A stretch of DNA of 64,000 nt, taken from contig NZ_CP016428.1 of assembly GCF_001693385.1 (NCBI RefSeq), positions 6,386,001 to 6,450,000 on the forward strand, given 5' to 3'. Position 1 is the stretch's first letter, and each line of letters starts with the position of its first letter. This stretch comes from Bradyrhizobium icense (GTDB taxonomy: Bacteria > Pseudomonadota > Alphaproteobacteria > Rhizobiales > Xanthobacteraceae). A program made the translations under genes and the position numbers. This document shows positions 28,330-36,170 of this stretch, piece by piece. The notes under the pieces were generated by a model. The model saw only the letters and a program-made list of their open reading frames with translations, did no database searches and was not told the origin of the DNA.

Positions 28330-29777
28330 CCCTGCCGTTCTTCGACCCGGTCACGGCGGTTCTGCTGATACCGATCGGCTCGGCGGCGCTGCTGGCCGCC
28401 CTGCCCGGCTACCGGCTGACGGCGCGGCTGAACGTCCTGGCCAGCCTCGCCACATTCCTGTCTGCGCTCGGCCTGTTCGTGATCGACCGCTCGTCGCCCG
28501 GACCGTACGTGTTGATCGACGATCTGAACATCGTCTTCATCGTGCTCAACACCTTCGTCGGTTTCACCACCAGCATCTTCAGCGCGAGCTATATCGGGCA
28601 TGAACTCGAAACCGGACGGCTGACGCCGACTTACCTGCGCTTCTACCACGCCATGTATCAGATCATGATGTTCGGCATGAATCTGGCGTTCGTTTCAAAC
28701 AATATCGGCCTGATGTGGGTGGCGGTCGAACTTGCGACGCTCACGACGGTGCTGATGGTCGGCATCTACCGTACTCATGCGGCACTCGAAGCCGCCTGGA
28801 AGTATTTCATCCTCGGCAGCGTCGGAATTGCGCTCGCTTTGTTCGGCACCATCCTGGTCTATATGGCGGCGCGCCCGGTCATGGGCGAAGGCCAGGACGG
28901 CATGGTCTGGACGCTGCTGGTCGAGCGTGCCGCGAATTTCGACGCGGCCCTGCTCAACGTCGCCTTCGTGTTTCTGTTTCTCGGCTATGGCACGAAGGTC
29001 GGCCTCGCGCCGCTGCATGCCTGGCTGCCCGACGCACACGCCGAGGGTCCGACGCCGATATCGGCCGTGTTGTCGGGCCTGCTCCTGAACGTCGCGCTCT
29101 ATGCGCTGCTGCGCTTCAAGATACTGCTCGCCGCCAACCCGGCGTCGATTGCGCCCGGTCCGCTGATGGTGACGATGGGCCTGGTCTCGCTGATCTTCGC
29201 GGCGTTCATGCTGTACCGGCGGCGCGACATCAAACGCCTGTTCGCCTATTCCTCGATCGAACACATGGGCATCATCGTGTTCGCGTTCGGCATGGGCGGC
29301 CCGCTGGCCAATTTCGCCGGACTGCTGCACATGGTGATGCATAGCCTGACGAAGTCGGCGATCTTCTACGCCGTGGGTCATATTTCGCAAATCAAGGGCA
29401 CCCAGCGGATATCCAGGATCCGGGGCCTGACCGTAACTCATCCAGCGCTCGGCTGGGGGTTGGTGGTAGGCGTCGTCGCAATCGCGGGACTGCCGCCGCT
29501 CGGGATATTCATGAGCGAATTTCTCGTCGTGAGTTCGACCTTCGCAAGGCAGCCGCTGCTCGCGATCGTGCTGGTGTTCGGGCTGCTATTGGCCTTCGGC
29601 GCCCTGACGTTGCGCCTGACCAGCGTCGCGTTCGGCGAACCGCGCGGCAGCACGGCACCTGCCGACGCATCCTACATTCCGATGTTCGCGCATCTCGCAC
29701 TGGTATTGGGCGCAGGGATCTACCTTCCCGCCCCGCTGGTGGTCTGGTTCCAGCACGTGGCCCAACTCCTTGGATAG
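28326..29777 (+). CDS. hyfF: Hydrogenase-4 subunit F-like proton-pumping membrane protein
   Basis: 483 residues, about 14 helices, second antiporter-like (NuoN/HyfF) subunit. Starts within the hyfE stop (ATGA). Conserved segments: GYGTKVGLAPLHAWLPDAHAEGP, DIKRLFAYSSIEHMGI and LTKSAIFYAVGH. The fuller hyf set of E. coli has a third such protein (HyfD), which is absent here. Confidence 0.92.
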   Translation: MTLPFFDPVTAVLLIPIGSAALLAALPGYRLTARLNVLASLATFLSALGLFVIDRSSPGPYVLIDDLNIVFIVLNTFVGFTTSIFSASYIGHELETGRLTPTYLRFYHAMYQIMMFGMNLAFVSNNIGLMWVAVELATLTTVLMVGIYRTHAALEAAWKYFILGSVGIALALFGTILVYMAARPVMGEGQDGMVWTLLVERAANFDAALLNVAFVFLFLGYGTKVGLAPLHAWLPDAHAEGPTPISAVLSGLLLNVALYALLRFKILLAANPASIAPGPLMVTMGLVSLIFAAFMLYRRRDIKRLFAYSSIEHMGIIVFAFGMGGPLANFAGLLHMVMHSLTKSAIFYAVGHISQIKGTQRISRIRGLTVTHPALGWGLVVGVVAIAGLPPLGIFMSEFLVVSSTFARQPLLAIVLVFGLLLAFGALTLRLTSVAFGEPRGSTAPADASYIPMFAHLALVLGAGIYLPAPLVVWFQHVAQLLG

Positions 29778-29791
29778 AGGACAGGACTGAC

Positions 29792-31303
29792 ATGCCATCG
29801 CTGATCGATCTGACGCTGGAAGGCCGCAAGGTCGGGCAACACGGCCCGTGGCCACGCGTCGTGGTCGATGCTTCGGTCTGGACCTTTGCGGCGAACGAAC
29901 TGGCGCATGGACGCTGGAGCCTGCTTGGCCTGTGGGGCGAACCCGCAACGGTTCACATGGCGATCATGGATGGGCAGACCGCTGGCATCGCGGTCATCAG
30001 CCTAGATTGTCCCAATCGCCGCTTTCCCTCCGTAGGCCGGCATCACCCGCCGGCCCGGCGGCTGGAGCGCACCATCCACGATCTGTTCGGATTGTCCGCC
30101 GAGGATTCACCCGATGTACGGCCCTGGCTCGATCACAATCGCTGGGGCGTGCGCTTCCCGTTGGGCGAGCGCATCGACGCGCTGCCGAAGGCGGCGCCTT
30201 ATCACTTTCTCGCCGCGGAAGGCGACGGCCTGCACCAGATTCCGGTCGGCCCGGTACACGCGGGCATCATCGAGCCCGGACATTTCCGCTTTACTGCCAG
30301 CGGCGAGACCGTGGTCCGGCTGGAGCAGCGGCTGGGGTATGTCCACAAGGGCATCGACGGCCTGATGACCGGCGCGAGCCTCGAACGCGGCGTTCGGCTC
30401 GCCGGCCGCACCTCGGGCGACAGCACCGTGGCCTATGCCTACGCTTTTTCGCGCGCCGCCGAAGCCGCACTTGATCTCGTGGTACCGGAGCGCGCCGTGT
30501 TCCTGCGGGCGCTGCTCGCAGAACTCGAGCGGCTCGCCAACCATCTCGGTGACATCGGCGCGATCTGCAACGACGCTTCCTTTGCGCTGATGCACGCGCA
30601 TTGCGGCTTGTTGCGCGAGAGCGTACTGCGCGCAGCCGGTGCAGCTTTCGGCCATCGCCTGATGCGCGACGTCATCGTGGCCGGCGGTGTTGCCCGCGAC
30701 GTTGGCAATGACGGGGTGGAAGCCATCCAGGCCGCGCTGGACAATATCCGCCTGCGCTTTCCCGCGCTGGTCGAACTCTACGACAACACCGCTTCGCTGC
30801 AGGATCGCACCGTCGATACCGGCACGTTGAAAGCTTCACTGGCGAGCCAATATGCCGCTGGCGGCTATGTCGGCCGCGCATCGGGGCGGTCCTTCGATAC
30901 CCGCCGCGCGCTGGCCTATCCGCCGTATGACCGTCTGCGTTTCGACGTTCCCGTCCTGAACGAAGGCGACGTCAACGCCCGTGTCTGGATCAGGGTCCGC
31001 GAAGTCGAGCAAAGCCTCGCGCTGATCGACCAGATACTGAGCCAGCTTCCCAACGGACCGATACGCAAGGAAGTCCCGCTTGGAGGAGAGGTGCGCGAGG
31101 GCATGGCGATCGTCGAGGGATTCCGCGGCGACGTCCTGGTCTGGTTGCGCTTGCGCAATGGCCTGATCGAGCGGTGCCACATGCGCGACCCCTCATGGTT
31201 TCAATGGCCGCTGCTCGAGGCGGTGATCGAGAACAACATCGTCGCCGACTTTCCGCTCTGCAACAAGTCGTTCAACTGTTCCTATTCGGGGCACGATCTC
31301 TAA
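29792..31303 (+). CDS. Hydrogenase large-subunit-like protein (HyfG/HycE family) lacking NiFe-binding cysteines
   Basis: 503 residues, fused NuoC-like and NuoD-like domains as in HycE/HyfG. The core segment EPGHFRF...RLGYVHKGID is typical of group-4 large subunits. At the position of the CGIC nickel-ligand motif it reads AGRTSGDST (about 204-212), so both cysteines and the nearby histidine are replaced. The C-terminal motif reads FPLCNKSFNCSYSGHDL (487-503) instead of DPCxxC: at most one cysteine of the pair aligns. No hydrogenase maturation gene is nearby. It should therefore not hold a NiFe centre; it may oxidise or reduce something else, like complex-I NuoD or Ehr proteins. Confidence 0.88.
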   Translation: MPSLIDLTLEGRKVGQHGPWPRVVVDASVWTFAANELAHGRWSLLGLWGEPATVHMAIMDGQTAGIAVISLDCPNRRFPSVGRHHPPARRLERTIHDLFGLSAEDSPDVRPWLDHNRWGVRFPLGERIDALPKAAPYHFLAAEGDGLHQIPVGPVHAGIIEPGHFRFTASGETVVRLEQRLGYVHKGIDGLMTGASLERGVRLAGRTSGDSTVAYAYAFSRAAEAALDLVVPERAVFLRALLAELERLANHLGDIGAICNDASFALMHAHCGLLRESVLRAAGAAFGHRLMRDVIVAGGVARDVGNDGVEAIQAALDNIRLRFPALVELYDNTASLQDRTVDTGTLKASLASQYAAGGYVGRASGRSFDTRRALAYPPYDRLRFDVPVLNEGDVNARVWIRVREVEQSLALIDQILSQLPNGPIRKEVPLGGEVREGMAIVEGFRGDVLVWLRLRNGLIERCHMRDPSWFQWPLLEAVIENNIVADFPLCNKSFNCSYSGHDL

Positions 31304-31315
31304 GGACGCCATGCG

Positions 31316-31849
31316 ATGCGCAAGCTGCTTTTCGAAAGCGTGTTCCGTCAACCGCTCACCGAGCTGGCGCCGTCGGCGGTCGATGCCGCGGTGGCGGAAC
31401 TTGTGGCCGCCGTTGGCCAAACGGCGCGGCGGCGGCTCGGCCGCAGCCTATCGATCCGCGAGGTCGATGCCGGATCCTGCAACGGATGCGAGCTGGAAAT
31501 TCACGCGCTCAACAACGCCTATTACGACGTCGAGCGGTTCGGCCTGCGGTTCGTCGCCTCGCCGCGCCATGCCGACGTCCTGATGGTAACGGGACCCGTA
31601 ACGAAGAACATGCGCGAGGCGCTGGAGCGCACCTATCACGCGACGCCGAACCCGAAATGGGTGGTCGCGGTCGGAGATTGCGCGCGGGACGGAGGATGTT
31701 TTGCCGGCAGTTATGCGGTGGTTGGCGGCGTCTCCGAGGTCGTGCCGGTCGATCTTCACATTCCGGGCTGCCCGCCTACGCCAACGGCGATGCTGCAGGG
31801 CCTGCTTGCGCTGCTCGAACGGGCGGATGCGGATACCGGCGCGTCCTGA
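31316..31849 (+). CDS. hyfI: Hydrogenase small-subunit-like iron-sulfur protein (HyfI/NuoB family)
   Basis: 177 residues. Four cysteines expected to hold the proximal 4Fe-4S cluster are present: Cys55 and Cys58 (CNGCE), Cys122 (GDCARDGG) and Cys152 (GCPPTP); Cys128 is extra. So the redox chain of this complex is intact next to a large subunit that lost its metal ligands. Located 12 bp after the large-subunit gene and last in the coupled set. No ferredoxin-like subunit (HyfA/HyfH) is encoded. Confidence 0.9.
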   Translation: MRKLLFESVFRQPLTELAPSAVDAAVAELVAAVGQTARRRLGRSLSIREVDAGSCNGCELEIHALNNAYYDVERFGLRFVASPRHADVLMVTGPVTKNMREALERTYHATPNPKWVVAVGDCARDGGCFAGSYAVVGGVSEVVPVDLHIPGCPPTPTAMLQGLLALLERADADTGAS

Positions 31850-31949
31850 AAACTGTGTTGCACCGTGACACCGCGACCGCGGCATGCCCAGTCGCCGAAA
31901 GCTGTGATAACGTTTCCGGTGTACGGCTCCGGTTCATCGGAGAGTGACG

Positions 31950-32792
31950 ATGAGAAGCATCACGGCGTCGGCGGCCCGCAAGCTCGGCAAATTCCTGGCC
32001 AAGGACTTCCGCGAAATCTTCGGCCCGATGCATGACGATCTGGCAGAGCGCCTCGGCTCACTTGCGCGGATCACCATCGAATGCATTGGAAGAAGCGACG
32101 CTCTGTATCACAATTACGAGCATACGTGGCTGGTTACGATGGCCGGCCGCGACATCCTGCAGGGCATGATGATGTCGCGCCGCATCGAGCCTTCTGACTA
32201 CACGCATCTCATCGTTGCCTGCCTGCTGCACGACATCGGCTATGTTCGCGGCATACTGAGCGGCGATACCGGCGACGAGTTCGTGATCAATGAAGATGGA
32301 CGGAGAATTGCCTTGCCTCGCGGAGCGTCGGATGCCGCGCTGATGCCCTACCACGTCGACCGTTCGAAGCTGTTTGCCATGGAGCGGCTCGGGAATTCAC
32401 CGGTGATCGACGCCGCACGCATCGTTGAGGCGATCGAACATACGCGTTTTCCGCCCCCACCCGAGAGGAAGCCGACGGAGACGAACATACCGCGTCTGGT
32501 TCAGGCGGCGGACCTGATCGGGCAACTTGGCGACCCGATGTACGCAAGGAAAGTCAATGCGCTTTTTTACGAATTTGAGGAAACAGGGATGAATCGCCAG
32601 CTCGGATATTCATGTCCGGCGGATCTCGTGGACAAATATCCGGATTTCTTCTGGAACAGCATCTCGGAACATCTCGACGAGGGCATCAAGTACCTGAACC
32701 TGACCGCTTCTGGCCGTCAATGGATCGCCAATCTCCATCACCACCTGTTATGCGCGGAAAATGCCCAACGTCTGATGGGACCGCAGCACTGA
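31950..32792 (+). CDS. HD-domain metal-dependent phosphohydrolase
   Basis: 280 residues from the ATG at 31950 (GGAG seven bases upstream; a GTG at 31944 is also in frame). HD-superfamily metal ligands are visible: NYEHT (His58) and LLHDIGY (His94-Asp95), with a later Asp in VQAADLIGQLGDP. Such proteins hydrolyse nucleotides, cyclic dinucleotides or other phosphoesters. It lies 100 bp after hyfI and inside the pair of XRE paralogs, so it may belong to the same locus, perhaps as a signalling component. Specific substrate unknown. Confidence 0.8.
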   Translation: MRSITASAARKLGKFLAKDFREIFGPMHDDLAERLGSLARITIECIGRSDALYHNYEHTWLVTMAGRDILQGMMMSRRIEPSDYTHLIVACLLHDIGYVRGILSGDTGDEFVINEDGRRIALPRGASDAALMPYHVDRSKLFAMERLGNSPVIDAARIVEAIEHTRFPPPPERKPTETNIPRLVQAADLIGQLGDPMYARKVNALFYEFEETGMNRQLGYSCPADLVDKYPDFFWNSISEHLDEGIKYLNLTASGRQWIANLHHHLLCAENAQRLMGPQH

Positions 32793-32821
32793 TACGCGAT
32801 GCTCGGCGGCGACGGCCTGAA

Positions 32822-33148
32822 TCAACGAGCCCGCTCCAACGTCCGCGCGGCGGAGCTCTTGGCCTGGCGGACCGTCTTGACCTTCATCTTCGGATTTGTG
32901 ACATGTTCGCGAAGGCGCACACCCCGCCCGCCGGTGGCGCTCGCGGCGCCCGGATTGATCAACTCGATCCCGGCGCTCTCGAGCGCGGAAACCAGTTTCA
33001 TGAGGGAATCGACATTGGCGCGAATGACGCCATCGCTGGCTTCCATGCGTTGGATGGTCGGCACGGAAAGATCCGCGAGATCGGCCATCTGCCGCTGATC
33101 TATGTTCAGGAGTGCGCGCGCGGCCCTGAGTTGATTGGCGGTAATCAT
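32822..33148 (-). CDS. Small XRE-family helix-turn-helix regulator (copy 2)
   Basis: 108 residues, ATG at 33148. Helix-turn-helix around IDQRQMADLADLSVPTIQRM. Paralogous over nearly its whole length to the regulator at 24391-24699 but on the opposite strand, so the two copies bracket the hyf-like locus and face inwards. The C-terminal tail is rich in lysine and arginine. A perfect 8-bp inverted repeat lies immediately upstream. Confidence 0.85.
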   Translation of the reverse strand: MITANQLRAARALLNIDQRQMADLADLSVPTIQRMEASDGVIRANVDSLMKLVSALESAGIELINPGAASATGGRGVRLREHVTNPKMKVKTVRQAKSSAARTLERAR

Positions 33149-33150
33149 GG

Positions 33151-33190
33151 GACGGTATCTCCGATTCCGGATAAATACGGATATACCGTC
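33151..33190. promoter_or_regulatory. Inverted repeat ahead of second XRE gene
   Basis: GACGGTAT (33151-33158) and ATACCGTC (33183-33190) are exact reverse complements 24 bp apart, with partial copies (CCGGATAAATACGGAT) between them. It starts three bases upstream of the XRE start codon, as an autoregulatory operator would. Nothing else is visible in the 181-bp gap to the next gene. Confidence 0.5.
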
Positions 33191-33329
33191 TAAATTACAT
33201 GCTCAAGCATCAATTCAGAGGTGCAGTACATCACATACGCCGGAGACATCCACCCGGCGCGATTGGCATCAGGCATGCTACATGATAAGCGATGTTTCAT
33301 ACATCCTATTTGATGCATGGTGATGTCAG

Positions 33330-34076
33330 GTGCGGTTGCTGGGGCGTTATCGGGGCACGAACGGCGAAATCGAGATCGTCGAATGTTCCGCGGACGGAAC
33401 GCGGATCTATTTCGAGGAAGGCATCAGGCAGAGTCAGGCCACGCCCGACGGCGAGAGTGTCTTCAGCTATGTCAGGCTGATGGACGAGCTCTTGCATCGC
33501 GCGACGAACATTCTCGTGTTGGGATGCGGCGGCGGGAATCTGGCAACCAGACTGGCGCGTCTCGGAAAAGAGCTGACGGTCGTCGACAACAACCCGGTCA
33601 GCTTCGTGATTGCCCAGCGATATTTTGGGCTGCCGGATGGATTGCCGCTGATCGCGTCCGATTTCCGGAAATTCATTCTCGATGACGATCTGCTTTACGA
33701 CGGGATCGCCGTCGATGTCGGAGGTCCGGATTTTCGCTTTGACGATGAATTCGACGTCGAGACGTGCGATGCCATCCGCGCGCGGTTGACGCCCGGCGGC
33801 CGCATCGTGATGAACGTGTTGGTCGCGAACGACATCGACCCGGTACCCGATCGCATCGCCGCGCGGCTTGCCGGCGACCGGCTGGCAGCGTGGATCATCG
33901 ACGAACAGGGCGTCCAGGATCGAAACGCGATCATCGCATGTGTGCCGGAAAAGCGATTGAACGCACATACGGCGCTCGCCGAGGTGATGCAAAACAGCCT
34001 CGAGCGGTGGTCGATCCGGCGATGCAGATTGCGCGCTCGCGACCTCGGCGCGATGTATTCCGCTGCTGACAGATAG
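33330..34076 (+). CDS. Spermidine-synthase-like / methyltransferase-fold protein
   Basis: 248 residues, GTG start at 33330 without a convincing ribosome site, so the true start is uncertain. A Rossmann methyltransferase core is clear: ILVLGCGGGNLATRLA then VVDNNP and YDGIAVDVGGPDF, in the order of the polyamine-synthase/SAM-dependent fold. The polyamine synthase GGGDG motif is only partly kept, so catalysis as spermidine synthase is doubtful. Single gene between the XRE gene and the peptide importer; role unknown. Confidence 0.7.
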   Translation: MRLLGRYRGTNGEIEIVECSADGTRIYFEEGIRQSQATPDGESVFSYVRLMDELLHRATNILVLGCGGGNLATRLARLGKELTVVDNNPVSFVIAQRYFGLPDGLPLIASDFRKFILDDDLLYDGIAVDVGGPDFRFDDEFDVETCDAIRARLTPGGRIVMNVLVANDIDPVPDRIAARLAGDRLAAWIIDEQGVQDRNAIIACVPEKRLNAHTALAEVMQNSLERWSIRRCRLRARDLGAMYSAADR

Positions 34077-34190
34077 CGCGCAGCGGCAAATCGTTGCGCA
34101 CCGGCACGCGTGCGCTTCCCGTGAGACGAAATTCTCGCACTGCGAAATGTCATCGCGGCGCGACGCGCAAAAGGACGCAGCGGGAGCGAA

Positions 34191-34223
34191 CTGTCAGATT
34201 GAACGTGACGCCACGTCTGACAG
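34191..34223. promoter_or_regulatory. Inverted repeat / stem-loop upstream of the peptide ABC operon
   Basis: CTGTCAGA (34191-34198) and TCTGACAG (34216-34223) are exact reverse complements; an inner CGTG/CACG pair (34204-34207, 34212-34215) extends the fold. It lies about 100-125 bp before the permease gene, fitting an operator or a 5' leader hairpin, or a terminator of the methyltransferase-like gene. The rest of this ~270-bp gap holds nothing else I can identify. Confidence 0.4.
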
Positions 34224-34347
34224 ATGCCAGTATCCAGGATAACCAAAAGCCGCGCACATCGGACGAAGCTCGGCTGCCGAGGGGGAAATAAAAGCGTCAA
34301 CGTCGACGCGTAAGTTCCTTTTGGCCCAACCCGTCCGTTGGCGTCGC

Positions 34348-35286
34348 ATGGGACAACAGATTGTCCATCGTCTGCTGATTTCGTTCCCCGCCTTGCTCGG
34401 GGTTCTCTTCCTCTGCTTTTGCCTGTTGCAGGTCGTGCCAGCCGATCCAGCGATGATCATCGCCGGCCCCGATGCCAAGGCCGAGACCATCGCCGCCATC
34501 CGCCAGGAACTCGGTCTCGACCGGTCGATCCCGGTCCAGTTCTTCGAATACATCCTGCGTGTGCTGCGCGGCGATCTCGGCCGCTCCATCATTTCAAACC
34601 GGATGGTGAGCGAGGAACTGGCGATGACGATCGGCCCTACGATCGAGCTGATGCTGGGTGCGATGCTGATCGCGGTGCCAGCCGGGCTCGCGCTCGGGAC
34701 GCTGGCGGCAGTCCATCGCGGCCGCCTCACCGATCGCATCATCATGGCCTGCTCGGTCGCGGGCGTATCGATGCCGGTGTTCTTCATCGGGCTGATCCTG
34801 ATCCAGTTCGTCGGATTCAAATGGGCGCTGTTACCCTTCACCGGCCGCACCGGGCCGGTATGGGATGGCGGGCTGCCGAGCCTGATTCTGCCGGCGCTGA
34901 CGCTGGGCGCAGTGTTGATCGGCCCGATCGCGCGGCTGACCCGCACCGCCGTGCTCGAAGTGCTCGGCGCCGATTTCGTTCGCACGGCGCGCGCCAAGGG
35001 ACTGCGCGAACGGGTGGTGATCATTCACCATGCGCTGCGCAACGCCATGATCCCGGTCGTCACCCTGATCGGCTTGCAGGCGGCATTCCTGCTCGGCGGC
35101 GCGGTCGTCACGGAAACCATGTTCTCGTGGCCCGGCGTCGGCCGGCTCGCCGTCGGCGCCATCGTCTCCAGCGATTTTCCGACGGCGCAGGGCGCGATCA
35201 TGATCCTCGCCATCGCCTTCCTGTCGATCAACCTCCTGGTCGATGTTCTCTACGTCTATCTCGATCCGAGGGTGCAGCGCAGATGA
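34348..35286 (+). CDS. Dipeptide/oligopeptide ABC transporter permease, DppB family
   Basis: 312 residues from ATG 34348 (MGQQIVHRLL, where the family match begins); a TTG at 34321 would add nine residues, and neither start has a clear ribosome site. Six helices; N-terminal RLLISFPALLGVLF, FEYILRVLRGDLGRSI and the coupling loop DFVRTARAKGL are characteristic of DppB. First gene of a six-gene operon with overlapping stops and starts. Confidence 0.92.
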   Translation: MGQQIVHRLLISFPALLGVLFLCFCLLQVVPADPAMIIAGPDAKAETIAAIRQELGLDRSIPVQFFEYILRVLRGDLGRSIISNRMVSEELAMTIGPTIELMLGAMLIAVPAGLALGTLAAVHRGRLTDRIIMACSVAGVSMPVFFIGLILIQFVGFKWALLPFTGRTGPVWDGGLPSLILPALTLGAVLIGPIARLTRTAVLEVLGADFVRTARAKGLRERVVIIHHALRNAMIPVVTLIGLQAAFLLGGAVVTETMFSWPGVGRLAVGAIVSSDFPTAQGAIMILAIAFLSINLLVDVLYVYLDPRVQRR

Positions 35287-36170
35287 GCGTCGATGCTCTC
35301 GAACAAGGCTTTGTCCAGGAGCGCGAAACCGGCGTATTCGCCCGCGCCGGGGTGTTGCGCCGGCTGGCGCGCGACCGGGTTGCTGCGCTCGCCGGGCTGG
35401 TACTCACGGCAATCGTGCTGGCGGCGCTGTTTGCGCCCTGGATCGCGCCCTACGATCCCTACTTCACCGACCTCACGAAAGTGATGCGTCCACCCGATGC
35501 CGCGCACTGGTTCGGCACCGATAATACCGGCCGCGACATTTTCAGCCGAGTCCTTTACGGCACGCGCAACACGCTGATGCTCGGGCTGGTCGGCGTGATC
35601 GTCGGCGGTTTCATCGGTGGTGTCCTCGGCATCCTCGCCGCCTACTACCGGCGGCTGGACGGCTGGATCATGCGGCTGGTCGACGTGATGCTCGCCTTCC
35701 CCGCGATCCTGATCGGTCTTGCAGTGGCCGCGATCTTCGGCGCCGGACTAGCGGCCGTGGTGATCGCGCTCGTCGTTGCCACCGTGCCCGACGTCGCCCG
35801 CGTTGCGCGAGGTGCCGCGATCGGCGTGATGGGCCAGGAATTCATGGAGGCCGGCCGCGCCGTGGGCGTCTCCGACGGCGAACTGATCTGGCGCTACCTG
35901 ACGCTGAACTGCATCTCGACGATCTTCGTGTTCCTGACGCTGCGCTTCGGCCAGATCATCCTGATCGGCGCGGCGCTCGGCTTTCTCGGCATGGGCGCGC
36001 AGCCGCCGACCGCGGAGCTCGGCATGATGGCAGCGCAGGGCCGCGACTTCCTGTTCATGGCGCCGCATATCGCGACGATCCCGAGCTGTGCCATCTTCGT
36101 GATCGTGCTGGCCGCCAACCTTCTGGGCGACGCATTCCGCGACGTCCTCGATCCGAGGCTGCAGACATGA
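35283..36170 (+). CDS. Dipeptide/oligopeptide ABC transporter permease, DppC family
   Basis: 295 residues, ATGA overlap with the DppB-type gene. N-terminal soluble tail, one helix, then HWFGTDNTGRDIFSRVLYGTR, the DppC hallmark, and the coupling loop EFMEAGRAVGVSDGELIWRY. Last four bases overlap the first binding-protein gene, which is unusual because periplasmic proteins more often start the operon. Confidence 0.93.
   Translation: MSVDALEQGFVQERETGVFARAGVLRRLARDRVAALAGLVLTAIVLAALFAPWIAPYDPYFTDLTKVMRPPDAAHWFGTDNTGRDIFSRVLYGTRNTLMLGLVGVIVGGFIGGVLGILAAYYRRLDGWIMRLVDVMLAFPAILIGLAVAAIFGAGLAAVVIALVVATVPDVARVARGAAIGVMGQEFMEAGRAVGVSDGELIWRYLTLNCISTIFVFLTLRFGQIILIGAALGFLGMGAQPPTAELGMMAAQGRDFLFMAPHIATIPSCAIFVIVLAANLLGDAFRDVLDPRLQT

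Noticed and set aside
24699..31849. Annotation as an active formate hydrogenlyase or NiFe hydrogenase
   Set aside because: The large subunit lacks the CGIC motif, and no formate dehydrogenase or maturation genes are present.
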